A DNA stretch of 64,000 nucleotides, from the NCBI GenBank assembly GCA_030386875.1, contig CM059572.1, forward strand, positions 40,111,732 to 40,175,731. Direction: 5' to 3'. The DNA is from Morinoia aosen. Taxonomy: Eukaryota > Arthropoda > Malacostraca > Amphipoda > Talitridae. The number at the start of each line of letters is the position of its first letter. Positions within the stretch are counted from its first letter, which is position 1. A program made the translations under genes and the position numbers. The notes beneath the pieces were generated by a model, which saw nothing but the letters and a program-made list of their open reading frames with translations, was not told the origin of the DNA and did not search any database. Positions 1 to 12,029 of the stretch are shown here, piece by piece.

Positions 1-3000
1 AGTTGGTAACACTCCATACCCCATCTCTTTCCACAGGAAACTCAGTTATTTTCAAGAAAATATGAATTCTCTCGGATTCTATTAAATCTATCTCATTTTT
101 TCATCATCAATAAATCTTTTCGTGATTTCTCCTACTGAGAAAAACACTAAAAATTGTGTTGCAGAATTTTTCATTTGTATTTAACTGGAATGAAAGGGAT
201 AAACCTGAGAGTAAGCGATAAATGAAGCAAAAATTCCATATACCAATTTTGAACTGAATAGTTATATTAGTGACAGCGTGTGTTCCTCTTCCCTCCCAAC
301 AAATTTAGATAGCTTTCTAATTTAAATAACTGTCAACAAAATTTAGATAGCTGTCAAACGTTCAGAAACAGACGGTGTTAGCTTTCGCCGGACGTTAATT
401 TTACTTGCTGAACTTTGAGAGAAACCCATTTTAAGACAAAAGCATCGCAGCGACTATTTTTTACTGTAGTCCGTGAAATCTTCAATGAAGAGAGCACGCA
501 AATAAAAGACTATACCGTCACCACTATTGTAAAATTGTAAATATGGTCTAACTTATCGCTCGTCTGACCAACCATACAATCTTGTTGACCTTGGCATAAG
601 CGTTTACCGATAGTGGAAAGCAGGCCGTCGAAACCCGTTATTTTTACCGAAACAAAACTTATTCAATTCGTCCGTGTAGCAACAGAGCTATGGGAATGGT
701 AAATTTCAAATTGTAAAGGCTACGAAGAACAGGATAAAAAATTTATTAGGAGTGAAAATTTATATAAATTGAATTGCATCCCTGAGTTATGACGGCTGGC
801 CATCAGAAATTTATTGTTTTTTCTCAGTAACTGAATTTGATAAGGAAATTCACCACGGCGGCTGTAAAAATTTCCAAGCCAAAAATAGCACAACTTTAGA
901 GAAAACAGAAGCTCAATTTTCTTTTACTGTGCTTCAGTAAGGGAACCCAGACAGGTAACCATAAGTTTTTTCAAGCATTCAAATTTCAGTGTATAATACT
1001 CATGGTAGGTAAAATGTTTTGGTGCGATGCTGTTGAATTTCAAGATGGAATGAGACGGAGCCACACTTTTAAAAATGCAGTGCAGCCTATCGCGCAAATT
1101 TGATGAGCTTGTTTGTCGATTCAGAGCCGGCTGATGACTCCTCATTATTGCTGCACACGTTTCAGTAATAAGTTTTTGCACTGCAATGCTTCTACAATTT
1201 AAAAATTGTTACTAAGGTTACGTATGCTCGCCTGCAAGCTTATTTTATTTATTAATTTGATTTCGATCTAACTTTTATTAGCGTAGAAATTTCAGCTCGT
1301 TATTATGCGTGCTTACAATCAGAAATACCAATAAACTGTGAAATTCCCGTCATCATCGGCTTGTTGTTTAGGTGATGCGAGATATTCTGCAGCAGAATCG
1401 AAGGACTTGAAGTAAATGGTCGACTTTGAGTTACCATGAACTGCGCTCTTGGTAAGAGTATAAACTCTTTTAAAGCTTTATGACAAATTAGTGCACGTTT
1501 CAATGAAAGATTTTTTCCTTTTTCAGGTCACAGAGGAAGTGTTTTAGACTGCGCACAGACATTACGTGAGCATTGGAAAGCGCTCGTGAAATTTGTTTGA
1601 ATCTTGAACCTCCATTTTTCCTCATCTACGGAGTGACCACTATGTTGTCTGAATTCCATGTGATCGTGGTAGAGAAGCTAATGATCTGCCTCCTTCAAGT
1701 CCACACAACAACGTTGGGAAATTGCTTTCGAACTAAGAAAGGTGCTAAGTCTCAAAAAAGGTGATTAAATTCAATAATTGCAATAACCCACTCCAATTTT
1801 AGCATTTTACGCATCTTACACAGCAAAACCATACAATATTTTCATAAGCATAAGTACAACTGGAGTTTCGATCACCATCTTTTCATCAGTTAAAATATTT
1901 CTTCCAAGTCTAAGTCTTCACATTAATGACAGGATATTTAGAATTCTTTTCGAATTTCGTGAGCTTCCTATGTCAAGCACGTCGCGGTAAATTCCAACAA
2001 CTGAAATACGTGAACATAAAGCGAGGTTGTTCCAACCTTGATGTCTGCTGGAGTGAGGTAGGCGATTGAATTTCGTCCTCTGCACCCACAGGTGAGCGCG
2101 GTCTTGCTTGTGTAAACTCGGCTCTCAAACTATAGCGGGCAGCGCGACCACTTCATTCCGGAGTAATTAGCTCGAACCAACGTTGAAAATTAATAAATAC
2201 TAAGACCCAAAGAGAACCCAAATATATCGAGTTAGAATGAGCAGAATCAATAAATAAGTGATGTAAAACCATCGTTGCCGTTCGTAGCTCATAAAATTTA
2301 TCCCCTGTTATACGAAGTGGAACTCATTCATTCGACAAGGTTCTCTAGCCATTGTTTGATGGTTGGAACATAAAATGGTCTTCATAACTTCCGTGCAGTG
2401 AAATAAGACAGCATGACTGCCTTTAGAGCCTTTTGAGCTGATAATAAATTCGGCTGTAACCCCCGAGCCACGTTGAATACCTTCCCAATGACGACAAATG
2501 GGCATGAAATAATTCGCGCACTTTGACATGAATTTCCTAGGAACGAGAGCTGGTCTAACGGGCCTTAAACTCAACCTGATTATTGAGGATTAAGTTCGAG
2601 CGTGTTTTCTTCCTTTAAGTGTTGTGAATTTACGTTGAATCTGTAAACGGTTTTGAACAATAACTTTACAGGCTGTTTTAAGGTATTAATTTTTTCAACT
2701 ATTTGAAGAACAGAAATTTCAGTCTCATAATTCAGGTAATTTTCTCGTGTACAAATTTGAGAAACGACGACAACTTCGCGATGTGAGGAAAATTTATTTT
2801 ACTCTTTTAATTTATTTTATCAAACTTAAATTTGTCACGGAAACGAGTAAGCTTTAATTTGGTTTATTTTGAGCTTAAGTTAAATGTAAAGCGAGAGACA
2901 CTTCCCTCTACTCGGTCTTACTGCTGTACTTACCCAGTTCACATGATCTAAAACTTGTCAACTGCAGTAAGTAAGTGGTCAAACCCTCACAAATCGATTG

Positions 3001-4090
3001 AGACTTTTCTCGCCAGATAATTATGCGCTTTATTGCTTGCTTGGTGTTTTCAGTGCAACTCTTTCCCTTTCGACTAGAATAACATCGAACGCTACACAAT
3101 GACTACAATTTGCACTCTCGAATTACATTCTATTTTCACTAATGATTGAAATTCAATTGAAAGTTAATTTTACGCCGTCATAAAGAGCACAAAATTAAGC
3201 AAAATACGCATTCAAAAAGTTCATTTAAATTAAATATCAGGAATCAACTGTAGCTTCAATTTGGAAATAACACCACTGCACTCGACTAATAACACCACTT
3301 GAATGGGCTGTATTGATATGTTTGTTTTCTGTTCGTATCTGAAAGGTTATTACAGGGAAAATTGGAGATGAAATGAAGCTTGTTCGACAGGGCGCTCAGC
3401 ATAGACTTTCAGTTATTAGCGAACGTCATCGAATGTCGTCATTTTTGAAGGGCCATACTCGAGTACACCAATGAAACGCAAATATGAGCTAATTTTTAAC
3501 AAATTTTTCGATTTTATATGATGAATCAACCAATCTAAAAAGAACTGCACACCTTTTAGCGTTTCCAGCTGAGCCGTTATTTACGATGCAAAAAATTTTC
3601 TACGAACACCGATCAATAAATACTCAAAAGCAAACATTGGCCTGCGAGCAGATTAAAGTATAGAACAGAAACGAACGAGGAAGAACAGAACACAGGAGAC
3701 CAAAACAAAAAAGTGTATATGAGAATACAACAGAAAAGAAAAAAAAACGGAAGTCTCACATGAGGAGCTTGGTTTACAGCCTCGCGCAGCAACAAAGCAG
3801 CAAGTGAGGGGTCATTTGACTTTCTCTCCCAACTTAACAAGCGTTAGGCACTTTACATTCATGCGTTCGAGTTAAACCGCAATAGTGGAAAAATGTATCG
3901 TTAGATGTTACATACGCAGTATTTATTCTACAAAATTTATGATGATACCCTTTTGACGCTTCATAATTCACAACTTTGTTGCAAACATGGTCAAATTGAT
4001 TAAAACCGATTCAAGAGAAAAGAGGTTGAGTGAGCAGCAAGTGAGTGACCGACATAACGCGGAGTGCAGCTGCGTTAAAGATGTAGCGCC
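1..4090. other. AT-rich stretch, no gene recognised
   Basis: All frames on both strands are short (below 90 codons) and show no family motif. I see no RNA gene and no tandem array. Positions 3426-3442 are identical over 17 bases to 4629-4645, just beyond the minisatellite that follows. A pyrimidine run ending in CAG near 1524 looks like a splice acceptor, but no coding exon follows it. The stretch is probably intergenic or intronic. Confidence 0.6.
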
Positions 4091-4097
4091 GCACAGG

Positions 4098-4612
4098 CGC
4101 ACAGCTCCGTGTCCTTCGCTATCTCCAGTTATTGCTGCCCCGCACAGCTCCGTGTCCTGCGCTGTTTCCAGTTATCGCTGCCCCGCACAGCTCCATGTCC
4201 TGCGCTGTCTCCATTTATCGCTGCCCCGCACGGCTCCGTGTCCTGCGCTGTCTCCAATTATCGCTGCCCCGCACAGCTCCGTGTCCTGCGCTGTCTCCAG
4301 TTATCGCTGCCCCGCACAGCTCCTTGTCCTGCGCTGTCTCCAGTTATCGCTGCCCCGCACAGCTCCGTGTCCTGCGCTGTCTCCAGTTATCGCTGCCCCG
4401 CACAGCTCCGTATCCTGCGCTGTCTCCAGTTATCGCTGCCCCACACAGCTCCGTGTCCTGCGCTGTCTCCAGTTATCGCTGCCCCGCACAGCTCCGTGTC
4501 CTGCACTGTCGCCAGTTATCGCTGCCCCGCACAGCTCCGTGTCTTGCGCTGTCTCCAGTTATCGCTGCCTCACACAGCTCCGTGTCCTGCACTGTCGCTA
4601 GTTATCGCTGCC
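4098..4612 (+). repeat. 43-bp minisatellite, about 12 units
   Basis: A tandem array of a 43-bp GC-rich unit whose core reads CCCCGCACAGCTCCGTGTCC, followed by TGCGCTGTCTCCAGTTATCG. Most units differ by only one to three substitutions, so the array is young or has been homogenised. The unit has no stop codon in any forward frame and 43 is not a multiple of three. All three plus-strand frames therefore stay open for 180-209 codons and encode the same residues in rotated order. These overlapping frames are a by-product of the repeat and not evidence of a protein. A degenerate tail with CGTGTCCTGCGATACC continues to about 4735. Confidence 0.95.
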
Positions 4613-4739
4613 CCCGCAAAGGCGCACATCATCGAATGTCGTCATGGAGTCCGTGTCCTGCGATACCATCGCCACATCGTTGAGCGGCACGCACACCGCT
4701 TCCTTGTTTGCGCTGCCCCCATAATTCATGTTGCTTGAG

Positions 4740-7700
4740 GTCGTGTTCGTTCGTGAACTCCGCTACTAAAATGTGAGCTTATATCATTATTCTCGTTTTC
4801 CGATCTTTTTCACCATATTGCTTTTTCTTGAAAAGGATCTATGAATATATGAAATATTTTCGGAGTGTTGTTAAGGGTTTATTAAAGCATTTTTAGGCCC
4901 ATCCCGTAAATTAAAAGTTGAATAAACACTGCAATCTTCATGAATAGAAAACAAGTATTAGTCGTACATCCGGCGTTTATGAATCGTAACTCATAAGTTA
5001 TGATGAAAGTTATGTTCAGGGATCACGATATTCCGTAAAATTCGAGAATAGTAATCTCCTGTCAGAATATTTACCCTTATAGAAACGTTTTTAGGTTCTG
5101 TCAAGGGTGTGGTTAATCTAGATTTGTTGTACTTCTAACATGTAGAAAGGTTCTATTTTCCTAACCCACAGATGTAAGACGGAGTAATTTCCAAATGCAT
5201 ACCTACGTTAGTGAATGATCACCAAAGAGCGGGGGCTGCTGAATAGTTATACAATATACAAATTATAATTTCGTAAGTCCAGCAACATCACAGTGCATGT
5301 TTTCGGGTAAAAAAAAAATTGTATAGCTTCCTTGAAATCTTATCCTCCGTCCTTTTGTTATCGTTAGGACGGGTCTTCAAATATGAATAAAAAACAAATG
5401 ATTAAAATTTTTTACGACATCCGTTTTTCACTTCCTCCATTTTCCGCTGCATTCTTCACTATTCTTCACTTCCTCCATTCTTCACTATTTTTGCCCCTGC
5501 AGAGTCTTGAAATAAGTTGGTAAATTCTTCACTGCTGCTTTATTTTCATTCCAAGCTCATAGCTCATATGATTTCACTCGTGAACAGTTTTGCCCTAGTT
5601 TTCTTAAAGATATCTCGTGGTCTTGAAACTCATTTCAAGATGAATAGAATGATTGTTAAAAGTTATATCATTTCTATCAAAGAATTCCTATTAATTTAAG
5701 CGTTATATTTGTTGAATAGATTCCTAGTCTTCCAGTGAATGCAGTGTTGTGCGAGCGAGCGCGGTGCTAAATTTGTACGGATTCTATTGTTCAGTCCCGG
5801 CACTACAAAGCGCATGACACACGTGGTGCGCTGGGAAACAGCTCGTTCGTTGTGTGCTTTACCATCATCCGTGCGGTGAAACATATTCTCTAAAGAAGTG
5901 AATTTCATTATCTTATTTGTTCATCTGCAGTTTGTGTCTGAGACGCTATTTTTTAGCCACACTTTCACAAGATGTTTTGTTGTTCCTTTAGATCTCGCCA
6001 ACAAGGCAATAAGTGGGCCCAGCAATCTGTCGCATTTTTACCCATATAAGTAATGCTGCTAGTATCCCGGCTACAGAACGACCTCCCCGGTCTGCCTGGC
6101 CTCCTTTATAATAAGGTAGAGCTGGCTGCACGTTCCTTGCTGCCTTGCGCTCTCTGCTTGTTTTTGCTTATACCTTCTCAGGCGCTCGACGGAAGGGCAG
6201 AATAACCAGAGAACCATTTGGTAGGACGAATGTGATTGAATTACGCTTCTTTAGTGTCAGTGGAACTGGACTGATGGAACAATGAACGCATCAGTAGCCC
6301 CCGTGAGGGATATGAATGGCATTGGGAATCCTCGAACAATGTGTTTTCGTGAGCGTAATAACAAGTGGAACTAGATTTGCAGGTTCTCTTTTTCGGTATT
6401 CTCTTCCTCATTTTACGGCAAGTGAATATTGGTCTTTTTGTCGTGATATAATTTCAGTTAACGTTGCTAGAATGAATAAGGTTTTTTTACCTAAGCATGA
6501 GAGTTTCATGTGAATTACCCTAATTAATTAGTGCATTTTACCGTTTCATAATGAATAGTTCATAGAATCACCCGCAGGTTTGATTATATCAAAACAGTGC
6601 TTAATTTTCCTCGCCAAACGAAAGCATCATAACAATAAAAATAAATACTTAGTTCAAATGAAAAGCGTACTTAGATACATGTGCACCTCTGCTTCAGTTT
6701 CGAAAACTGTTGTCGACTTTATTTATTCAATCCACGCTCAACTCTGCCTCAAATTTAAAATAAAATACACGCTGCCTCTGTCGTCCGACAGCGATAACTG
6801 ATGTGGTAACAACATTTTCACGGCAGTGAAGCGTCCTGGAGTGATTCCAAGTGAATCATGTTTTCATTCCAATCTGGCCTCTGCGAGCAAACTTTTGCTC
6901 TCTGGAATAAAAAATAGACTCACAGAACTGGTCATTTAATCAATGTAGTCATTTCAAAAGGAAAAATCATACTTTGAACTTTTTTGATTTGCTCAGCAAA
7001 ACTGACAACTGACCTCACATAAATCACCGTCACAAACAATGCCTCCCGAGGCATGTCGCACACAGGCTTAACTTTCGCTCATTAGATAATTCATTTGCCG
7101 CAGCGCTCTACCTGGATACACCGTGGATATAGTTTCTGATTTTAACGCAACCAATATACGAAATATACTTCGATAGAATGTAATTATTTTTTTACCCAAT
7201 ATTTGTACTTTCTTTTAGACATTTTCCAACCACAATGGGTTAGAAAAGTTATTAAAAGCATGCTCACAGGTATTTAGTTGAGCTATAGAAGTGTTTAATT
7301 AACAAGAGTCTTGTTCTGCGCATGAGATTGCGATTTTATTGACAATTTTGCTACTATCAAACATGGGCTTGTAGGAGCGTGTATGTACTCCTCCGAAAGA
7401 ATGGTCTCAGACGGATAGATGCGAAAATTAACGGACGCTATCAATAGAAATATCGTCGGTGAGAAATTTACCGACGTTACATTCACATTAATGATACTCC
7501 ACTTCCATCAAAGCTTTGCTTTTCTAAAATATGGGTAATTTGTTTTCAATTGCAGAGAAGTGTGAATGACTGTTTCCAGCATAGTAATGATTTGTACAAG
7601 CGCTTGTGGAAGAAAGTATTTGCAAAGCTGCTATTACGCAAGCGTCAGTAATTAACCAATCAAAAGCGCATATATTTTTTCAGCGCTCCGATACTAGCCC

Positions 7701-8240
7701 AAATTTTTTTTGACTGATACCAGGACTTCAGTGGAAATTACAGTATGATACAGCATCGTTTCTCAGCTATGATTGCGATGCCTTTCATCTGCATTCCAAT
7801 ATGTGCTATCAGAATTTATTGAAAATAAACAAGCCAAACCGACGAGTCTAATTGCTGCAAAAAAGAAAGCATGTTTTACTGCAAAACTTTTGATAATTTA
7901 GCACTAACAAAAGATGGAGTTGGTACGAAAGCTTTGGTTACTCGAAATAACTCCCAAATTTGTACCATTACGTTGGCAAAGTTTTCAAATTACGCTTCGA
8001 TTCAACTTCGAATCGCAGCTATTTTTAGAATTGCTGTAGAAATATATCATTTCTGCGTCATTCCTGTTTACGAGACCGTTCTTAATTGAATTTCATTCTT
8101 GATTCAATACAGAAATGAAATTTTCCATCATCTACTCTAAACAACGCAATTGAAAAAAAGCGAGTATTCTTGGTCGCCACTGCCAATGATATCAAAAATG
8201 TCACAGAAATAGTTCAACAATTTTAAAAACATTTTCAGGG
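4740..8240. other. AT-rich stretch, no gene recognised
   Basis: The open frames are short and resemble nothing I know. A small duplication lies at about 5428-5492, where CACTTCCTCCATT and ATTCTTCACTATT occur twice. The patch at 6070-6170 is somewhat richer in GC but holds no clear feature. Confidence 0.6.
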
Positions 8241-8241
8241 C

Positions 8242-9348
8242 AGAAGTGTAAGCAAACTTACTGTGAGAAGAACTGTCGCAAATTTTTCTACACATTTGAA
8301 CAATGCTCAAAAGGAAGAAAGAGAATCCCAGAAGATTTTCCGCAAGAAGAATACCAAAAACATTGAAATGGTGCGCAACCAAATCGAAGACAATGAAAAC
8401 GTTTTAAGTCGAAGACATGGAACAAATCTATCACGGTCAGCGGCTTGCAGAATTATTAAGAGAGATTTTGTTCATTTTCCTTAGAAACCAAGGATTCGCC
8501 AGGAATTGTAAGAAAATGATCTCGAAAGAAGAACAGCGTTTTGCAGATGGTTTATGGAGAGACATGAAAGATTTCTTCAGACTCTAGTCGTAACAGACGA
8601 GGCTGCGTTTCATATGAATGGTGTTGTTAATCGTTAAAATAATAGTTCATGTTCGCCTTACAAACCGTCACTAAGAACATTTTTTTTAAATACGATCTCC
8701 CGATTAAAAGTTTCAGCTTGGATTGAGTTCTTTGGGTCTGGTTTAGCTATCGGACCAATTTTCTATGCAGGGAATTTGAATGGCGACAAATACCTAGACA
8801 TGTTCAATGAAGACTGGCCTAAAAACATGAAGGTCTGTATGATGGTAAACACTTGAGTGAACATGACTAATTCAACTTCTTGCCATGAAGTTGAAATGCT
8901 CGTGATTAATTTGCTTATTGGTGCTGTAAATTTCAAGAACTTTCCTCCTTCAAATGAAACGAGAGAATTCAATAATAACTGCAGGCTGGCTACGGGCATA
9001 GATTCGACAGTGTGAGGTGGGTACAAGATGAAATTTCATGCGACAAGTATTCGCATAAAGAACACCTAACAGAAGTTTTCTAAGATTGTGTCATTGGAGT
9101 TGGACATGCGGTAGAATGGCCACCGAGCAGTCCTGATCTCACTCCTTCGGAATTTTTTTTTTTTGAGGGTCATCTCAAAGATAAAGTTAATAAAACACCT
9201 CCAACAGACCTGGAAGAGTTGCGTGATGGTATCAATCACAATGTTCATGAACTCAGAAACAATCCAGGAATTATTAGAAAATCAATGCGAGATAATGAGA
9301 GTCCGAGGTCAAAAGTGCCTCGAAAACAACGGTGATCAATGGTTTTAA
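8242..9348 (+). pseudogene. Decayed Tc1/mariner-superfamily transposase
   Basis: Conceptual translation over several frames gives, in order, the landmarks of an IS630/Tc1/mariner transposase. First comes a helix-turn-helix-like stretch ending IIKRDFVHFP (up to 8481). Then follow ENDLERRTAFCRWFMERHE, VTDEAAFHMNGVVNR (8590-8634, first catalytic Asp at 8596), GDKYLDMFNEDWP, RWVQDE (second Asp at 9027), and SPDLTPSEFF with GHLKDKVNKTPPTDLEELRD (third acidic residue, Glu, at 9150). Forty residues separate the second Asp from the Glu, counted through one stop. In-frame stops (for example at 8508 and 8635), frameshifts and a 141-bp insertion break the reading frame. This is a fossil that cannot make an active enzyme. 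The phrases SPDLTP, LKDKV and DLEELR are typical of copies abundant in arthropods. I could not identify terminal inverted repeats. Confidence 0.9.
8834..8974 (+). repeat. 141-bp interspersed repeat, copy 1, inside the transposase
   Basis: This segment matches 10841-10981 along its full 141-bp length with only scattered substitutions. It contains a perfect inverted repeat, TTCAACTTC...GAAGTTGAA, with a 7-bp loop. It sits between transposase codons that are normally close together (after YLDMFNEDWP and before the RFDSVRWVQDE block). The second copy has no transposase flanks, so this copy most likely inserted into the transposon. Target duplications are not clear. Confidence 0.85.
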
Positions 9349-9723
9349 TGGAAACATTATGTACTTATGTTCAAGTAAAAATTTAAAATTTTGCTACAAA
9401 AAATCTGTCATTATTTTTTTTCTTTAGGGGATTCACTGATTTTTATATAAGTCAAATCTCCGATGGCATTTTCAAAATTACCCTTGTGCAATGACGAAAA
9501 AACTCCTCCCTTTGGTTTTTACCTTTTCGGAAACCATCTCTATGAACACAAAATGGTTTTACCTGACAAAATTATGGGAGAAAACTTTCTATGTGATGTA
9601 GACAGCAATGTAGGGCACCAGAACATAAAAAATGTTAATGGTTGACGTCTTGTAAGCCAAATTACAAAAAATCAATCCTCATGTACTGTTGTCAGTGTAT
9701 TTCTAATCAACTGCATGCATTTG
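9349..9723. other. AT-rich stretch after the transposase fossil
   Basis: There is a 60-codon open frame from 9463 to 9645 with no recognisable domain. The stretch may be the non-coding end of the mariner element, but no inverted terminal repeat could be paired. Confidence 0.45.
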
Positions 9724-9739
9724 TGACAAATGGCGCAGA

Positions 9740-9998
9740 CAAATATGTACAGTCACACTGCAAATGATACAGACATATATGCATAGTCACGCTGAAAATG
9801 ATGCTGATACATATGTAGTCCACTAAAAATGATGCTCATATATATGCAGTCACACTGAAAATGATGCAAATTCATATGCATAGATATCCAAAAAATGATG
9901 CGGACAAATATGTCTAGTCACACTGTACATGATGCAGAAAAATATGTCTACTCGCACTGAAAATGCTGCAGAGAAATATGCTTGCATAGTCACATGGA
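9740..9998 (+). repeat. 34-bp degenerate minisatellite, about 8 units
   Basis: The units follow AGTCACACTGAAAATGATGC plus about 14 bases ending AAATATGTAT. They vary from 31 to 38 bp and differ a good deal from one another, which suggests an old array. Unit starts are marked by AGTCAC or close variants. There is no coding sense. Confidence 0.9.
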
Positions 9999-10456
9999 AA
10001 AGTCTACAAATGATATACTACTTTACAGCTCGAGGAACGTTAGTGAAATGAGTGGTCTGAAATGAATACCTTGCTCAGACCTGAGAGCACGGTTGACTGA
10101 GGCAAAAAATTTCCCCATGCCGTATAGCGAGTTTCTGAACAAATTTGAGTTTCAGGTGCGTTCGATCACTTGGGCATGACGGGCGTTAAATTGTTTCTGC
10201 AGGTGCGTTCAATTGTGATTTAAGTGTGGTCAATCGTGTTCCCATTGTTCCATCGTGTTCAGTTGAGTGCTGGAAGGTTCCAATTTGTGTTTCAGTGAGC
10301 GGTAAATTTTGTTCAAACTCAGAAGTAAAGTGCAACGTTACCGGCCAGCGCTTATAGACATGGTAATGTTCCTCGTTATGAACTCATCGTCCACGCATGA
10401 CTAACTCACACCAACTTTTGCATCCGTCAGCAGATGTTGTTCGTCTCGTCGAGCTC
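9999..10456. other. Spacer between two minisatellites
   Basis: The phrase CAGGTGCGTTC occurs twice (near 10155 and 10200), followed by related GTGTTC-rich text up to about 10310. This hints at a decayed duplication. No gene is visible. Confidence 0.4.
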
Positions 10457-10696
10457 TTTTTATGAGCATGACTCCCGATTTATGACCATGACTGCCGTTT
10501 TAAGGCCATGACTGCCGTTTTGTGAGCATGACTGAAGTTTTGTGACCATAACCGCCGTTTTATGACCATGACTGCCGTTTTAAGGCCATGACTGCCGTTT
10601 TGTGAGCATGACTGACGTTTTGTGACCATAACCGCCATTTTATGACCATAACTGCTGCATCAAGACCATGATTGCAGTTTTATGACGTTGACAGCC
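10457..10696 (+). repeat. 20-bp array with 80-bp higher-order period
   Basis: The basic unit is TTTTATGACCATGACTGCCG, repeated about 12 times. Sub-types recur in a fixed order (AAGGCCATGACTGCCG, GTGAGCATGACTGA, GTGACCATAACCGCC, ATGACCATGACTGCCG), so a four-unit block of about 80 bp is itself repeated. The last units are diverged. The order shows that blocks of four were copied together. Confidence 0.92.
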
Positions 10697-10840
10697 GCTT
10701 CATAGTTTGTTTCATAGTTTATTTGTGATAATTGTTTAATAAGGGATTTAAATTTGTAAAAGTGTGACCTTAAGTCAGAGTATACAAAAAATGTTTAAAA
10801 TTAAAATGATGTGTTTAGCTTTTTAGGTTAGTCGCTCCTA

Positions 10841-10981
10841 TCTGAATGATGGTAAAAACTCTAGTGAACATGACTAATTCAACTTCTTGCCATGAAGTTG
10901 AAATGTTCATGATTAATTTGCTTATTGGTGCTGTGAATTTCAAGAACTTTCCTCCTTCAAATGAAACTAGAGAATTTAATA
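10841..10981 (+). repeat. 141-bp interspersed repeat, copy 2
   Basis: A full-length match to 8834-8974 in the same orientation, keeping the TTCAACTTC/GAAGTTGAA hairpin. It lies 144 bp beyond the 20-bp array and has no transposase on either side. No open frame spans it usefully. The family looks like a short non-autonomous repeat. Confidence 0.85.
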
Positions 10982-11681
10982 GCAGAGGCAAAATAATATT
11001 ATTTGGCGTTTCTGAGAAATAGTTTTAGGAAATTTAAATATTGGCAAAATTTTTCAAATTGAGAAGTCTTGTCAATATATAACATCACACTTGTTTTTAT
11101 GATCAGAAACAAATTGCATACAGCTCGTTCTGACCAATAACAAGAGCGCATAAATTGCAATTAATAGTTTCTGTAAATTGAGGTCATTGACGTATAAGTG
11201 ACGCGTACAATTTTTGAAACATTTCATGCACTCTATTTACGCGGCGAAAACATTCCGTAACTCACCGCTCGCTATTCAAAAGTTGTAGCTATTCTGGTAA
11301 ATAAATTCTGAAGGCATTGTAACAACAGCAAGCAATTAACTCGAGAGCTTCCAAGAACTAGCATCAGCTCAGACTCGGCTGAATAAACCAGAGAGCGATA
11401 AAATTATTCGAAACACAATTCAAACTGTATTTTTCTGCCTTGACATTGATGGCATTGAACCATTCGGCACAATATCAATAATCCCAAAGTGACTCGTTGA
11501 AGATCCGTCAAACGTACGTTCATTTTTCTGATAAAGAATAAAATTACTTGCCTCCAATTTTGATTTTTAACGTCGAAATTAACCAATGACTGCGTACAAA
11601 TATAACAATGTCCAATCAATTTGATCAGAACAGTTCATTCGAAGTCTGTTCATTGTTTCAAGTTCCCGAATTTCAAACAGA
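10982..11681. other. AT-rich spacer, nothing recognised
   Basis: Only short, unremarkable open frames are present. I see no tandem repeat and no RNA gene. Confidence 0.5.
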
Positions 11682-12029
11682 CTAATGGCCTATAATGCGG
11701 CAATCAGAGCTCGTTGTGTCAATAATCAGGGACGACGCGAGTTCTGAAAGCGGTGATGCCGGCGACCGGCACCGCGACGCGGACGTGCACCTCACACGAC
11801 GTGCTGCTGATGACTGACCCGTCACTGCAGTGGCCGACCGCTGTGCCTCTCGCTGCATACGCACCTCTGCAAATGAACTCGACACCTGCACGACTACTCC
11901 ACCTCCTTCATCTTCTCTTGCTCGCAAATAGGCTCGCCGCTTCGAATTCTCAACAGACAACTGCCTCCATAAAGAACGTTCGGGCAATTCTTGCGCTCTT
12001 CTGACGATAACTCTCGGGTTATTTTCCAC
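11682..12029 (-). other. CpG-rich patch with an unrecognised 115-codon frame
   Basis: The segment is clearly richer in GC and CpG than its flanks (for example CGGCGACCGGCACCGCGACG near 11760). It holds a minus-strand frame of 115 codons and an overlapping plus-strand frame of 83 codons. The minus frame begins MENNPRVIVRRAQELPERSL and is rich in Arg, Ser and Ala, with no domain I know. It could be a first exon with a CpG-island promoter of a minus-strand gene. GC-rich DNA also keeps frames open by chance. I do not call a gene. Confidence 0.25.

Noticed and set aside
3987..4738. Three overlapping plus-strand frames of 183-209 codons as candidate repeat proteins
   Set aside because: They arise because the 43-bp unit lacks stops in every forward frame. 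All three encode the same rotated residues and there is no independent coding signal.
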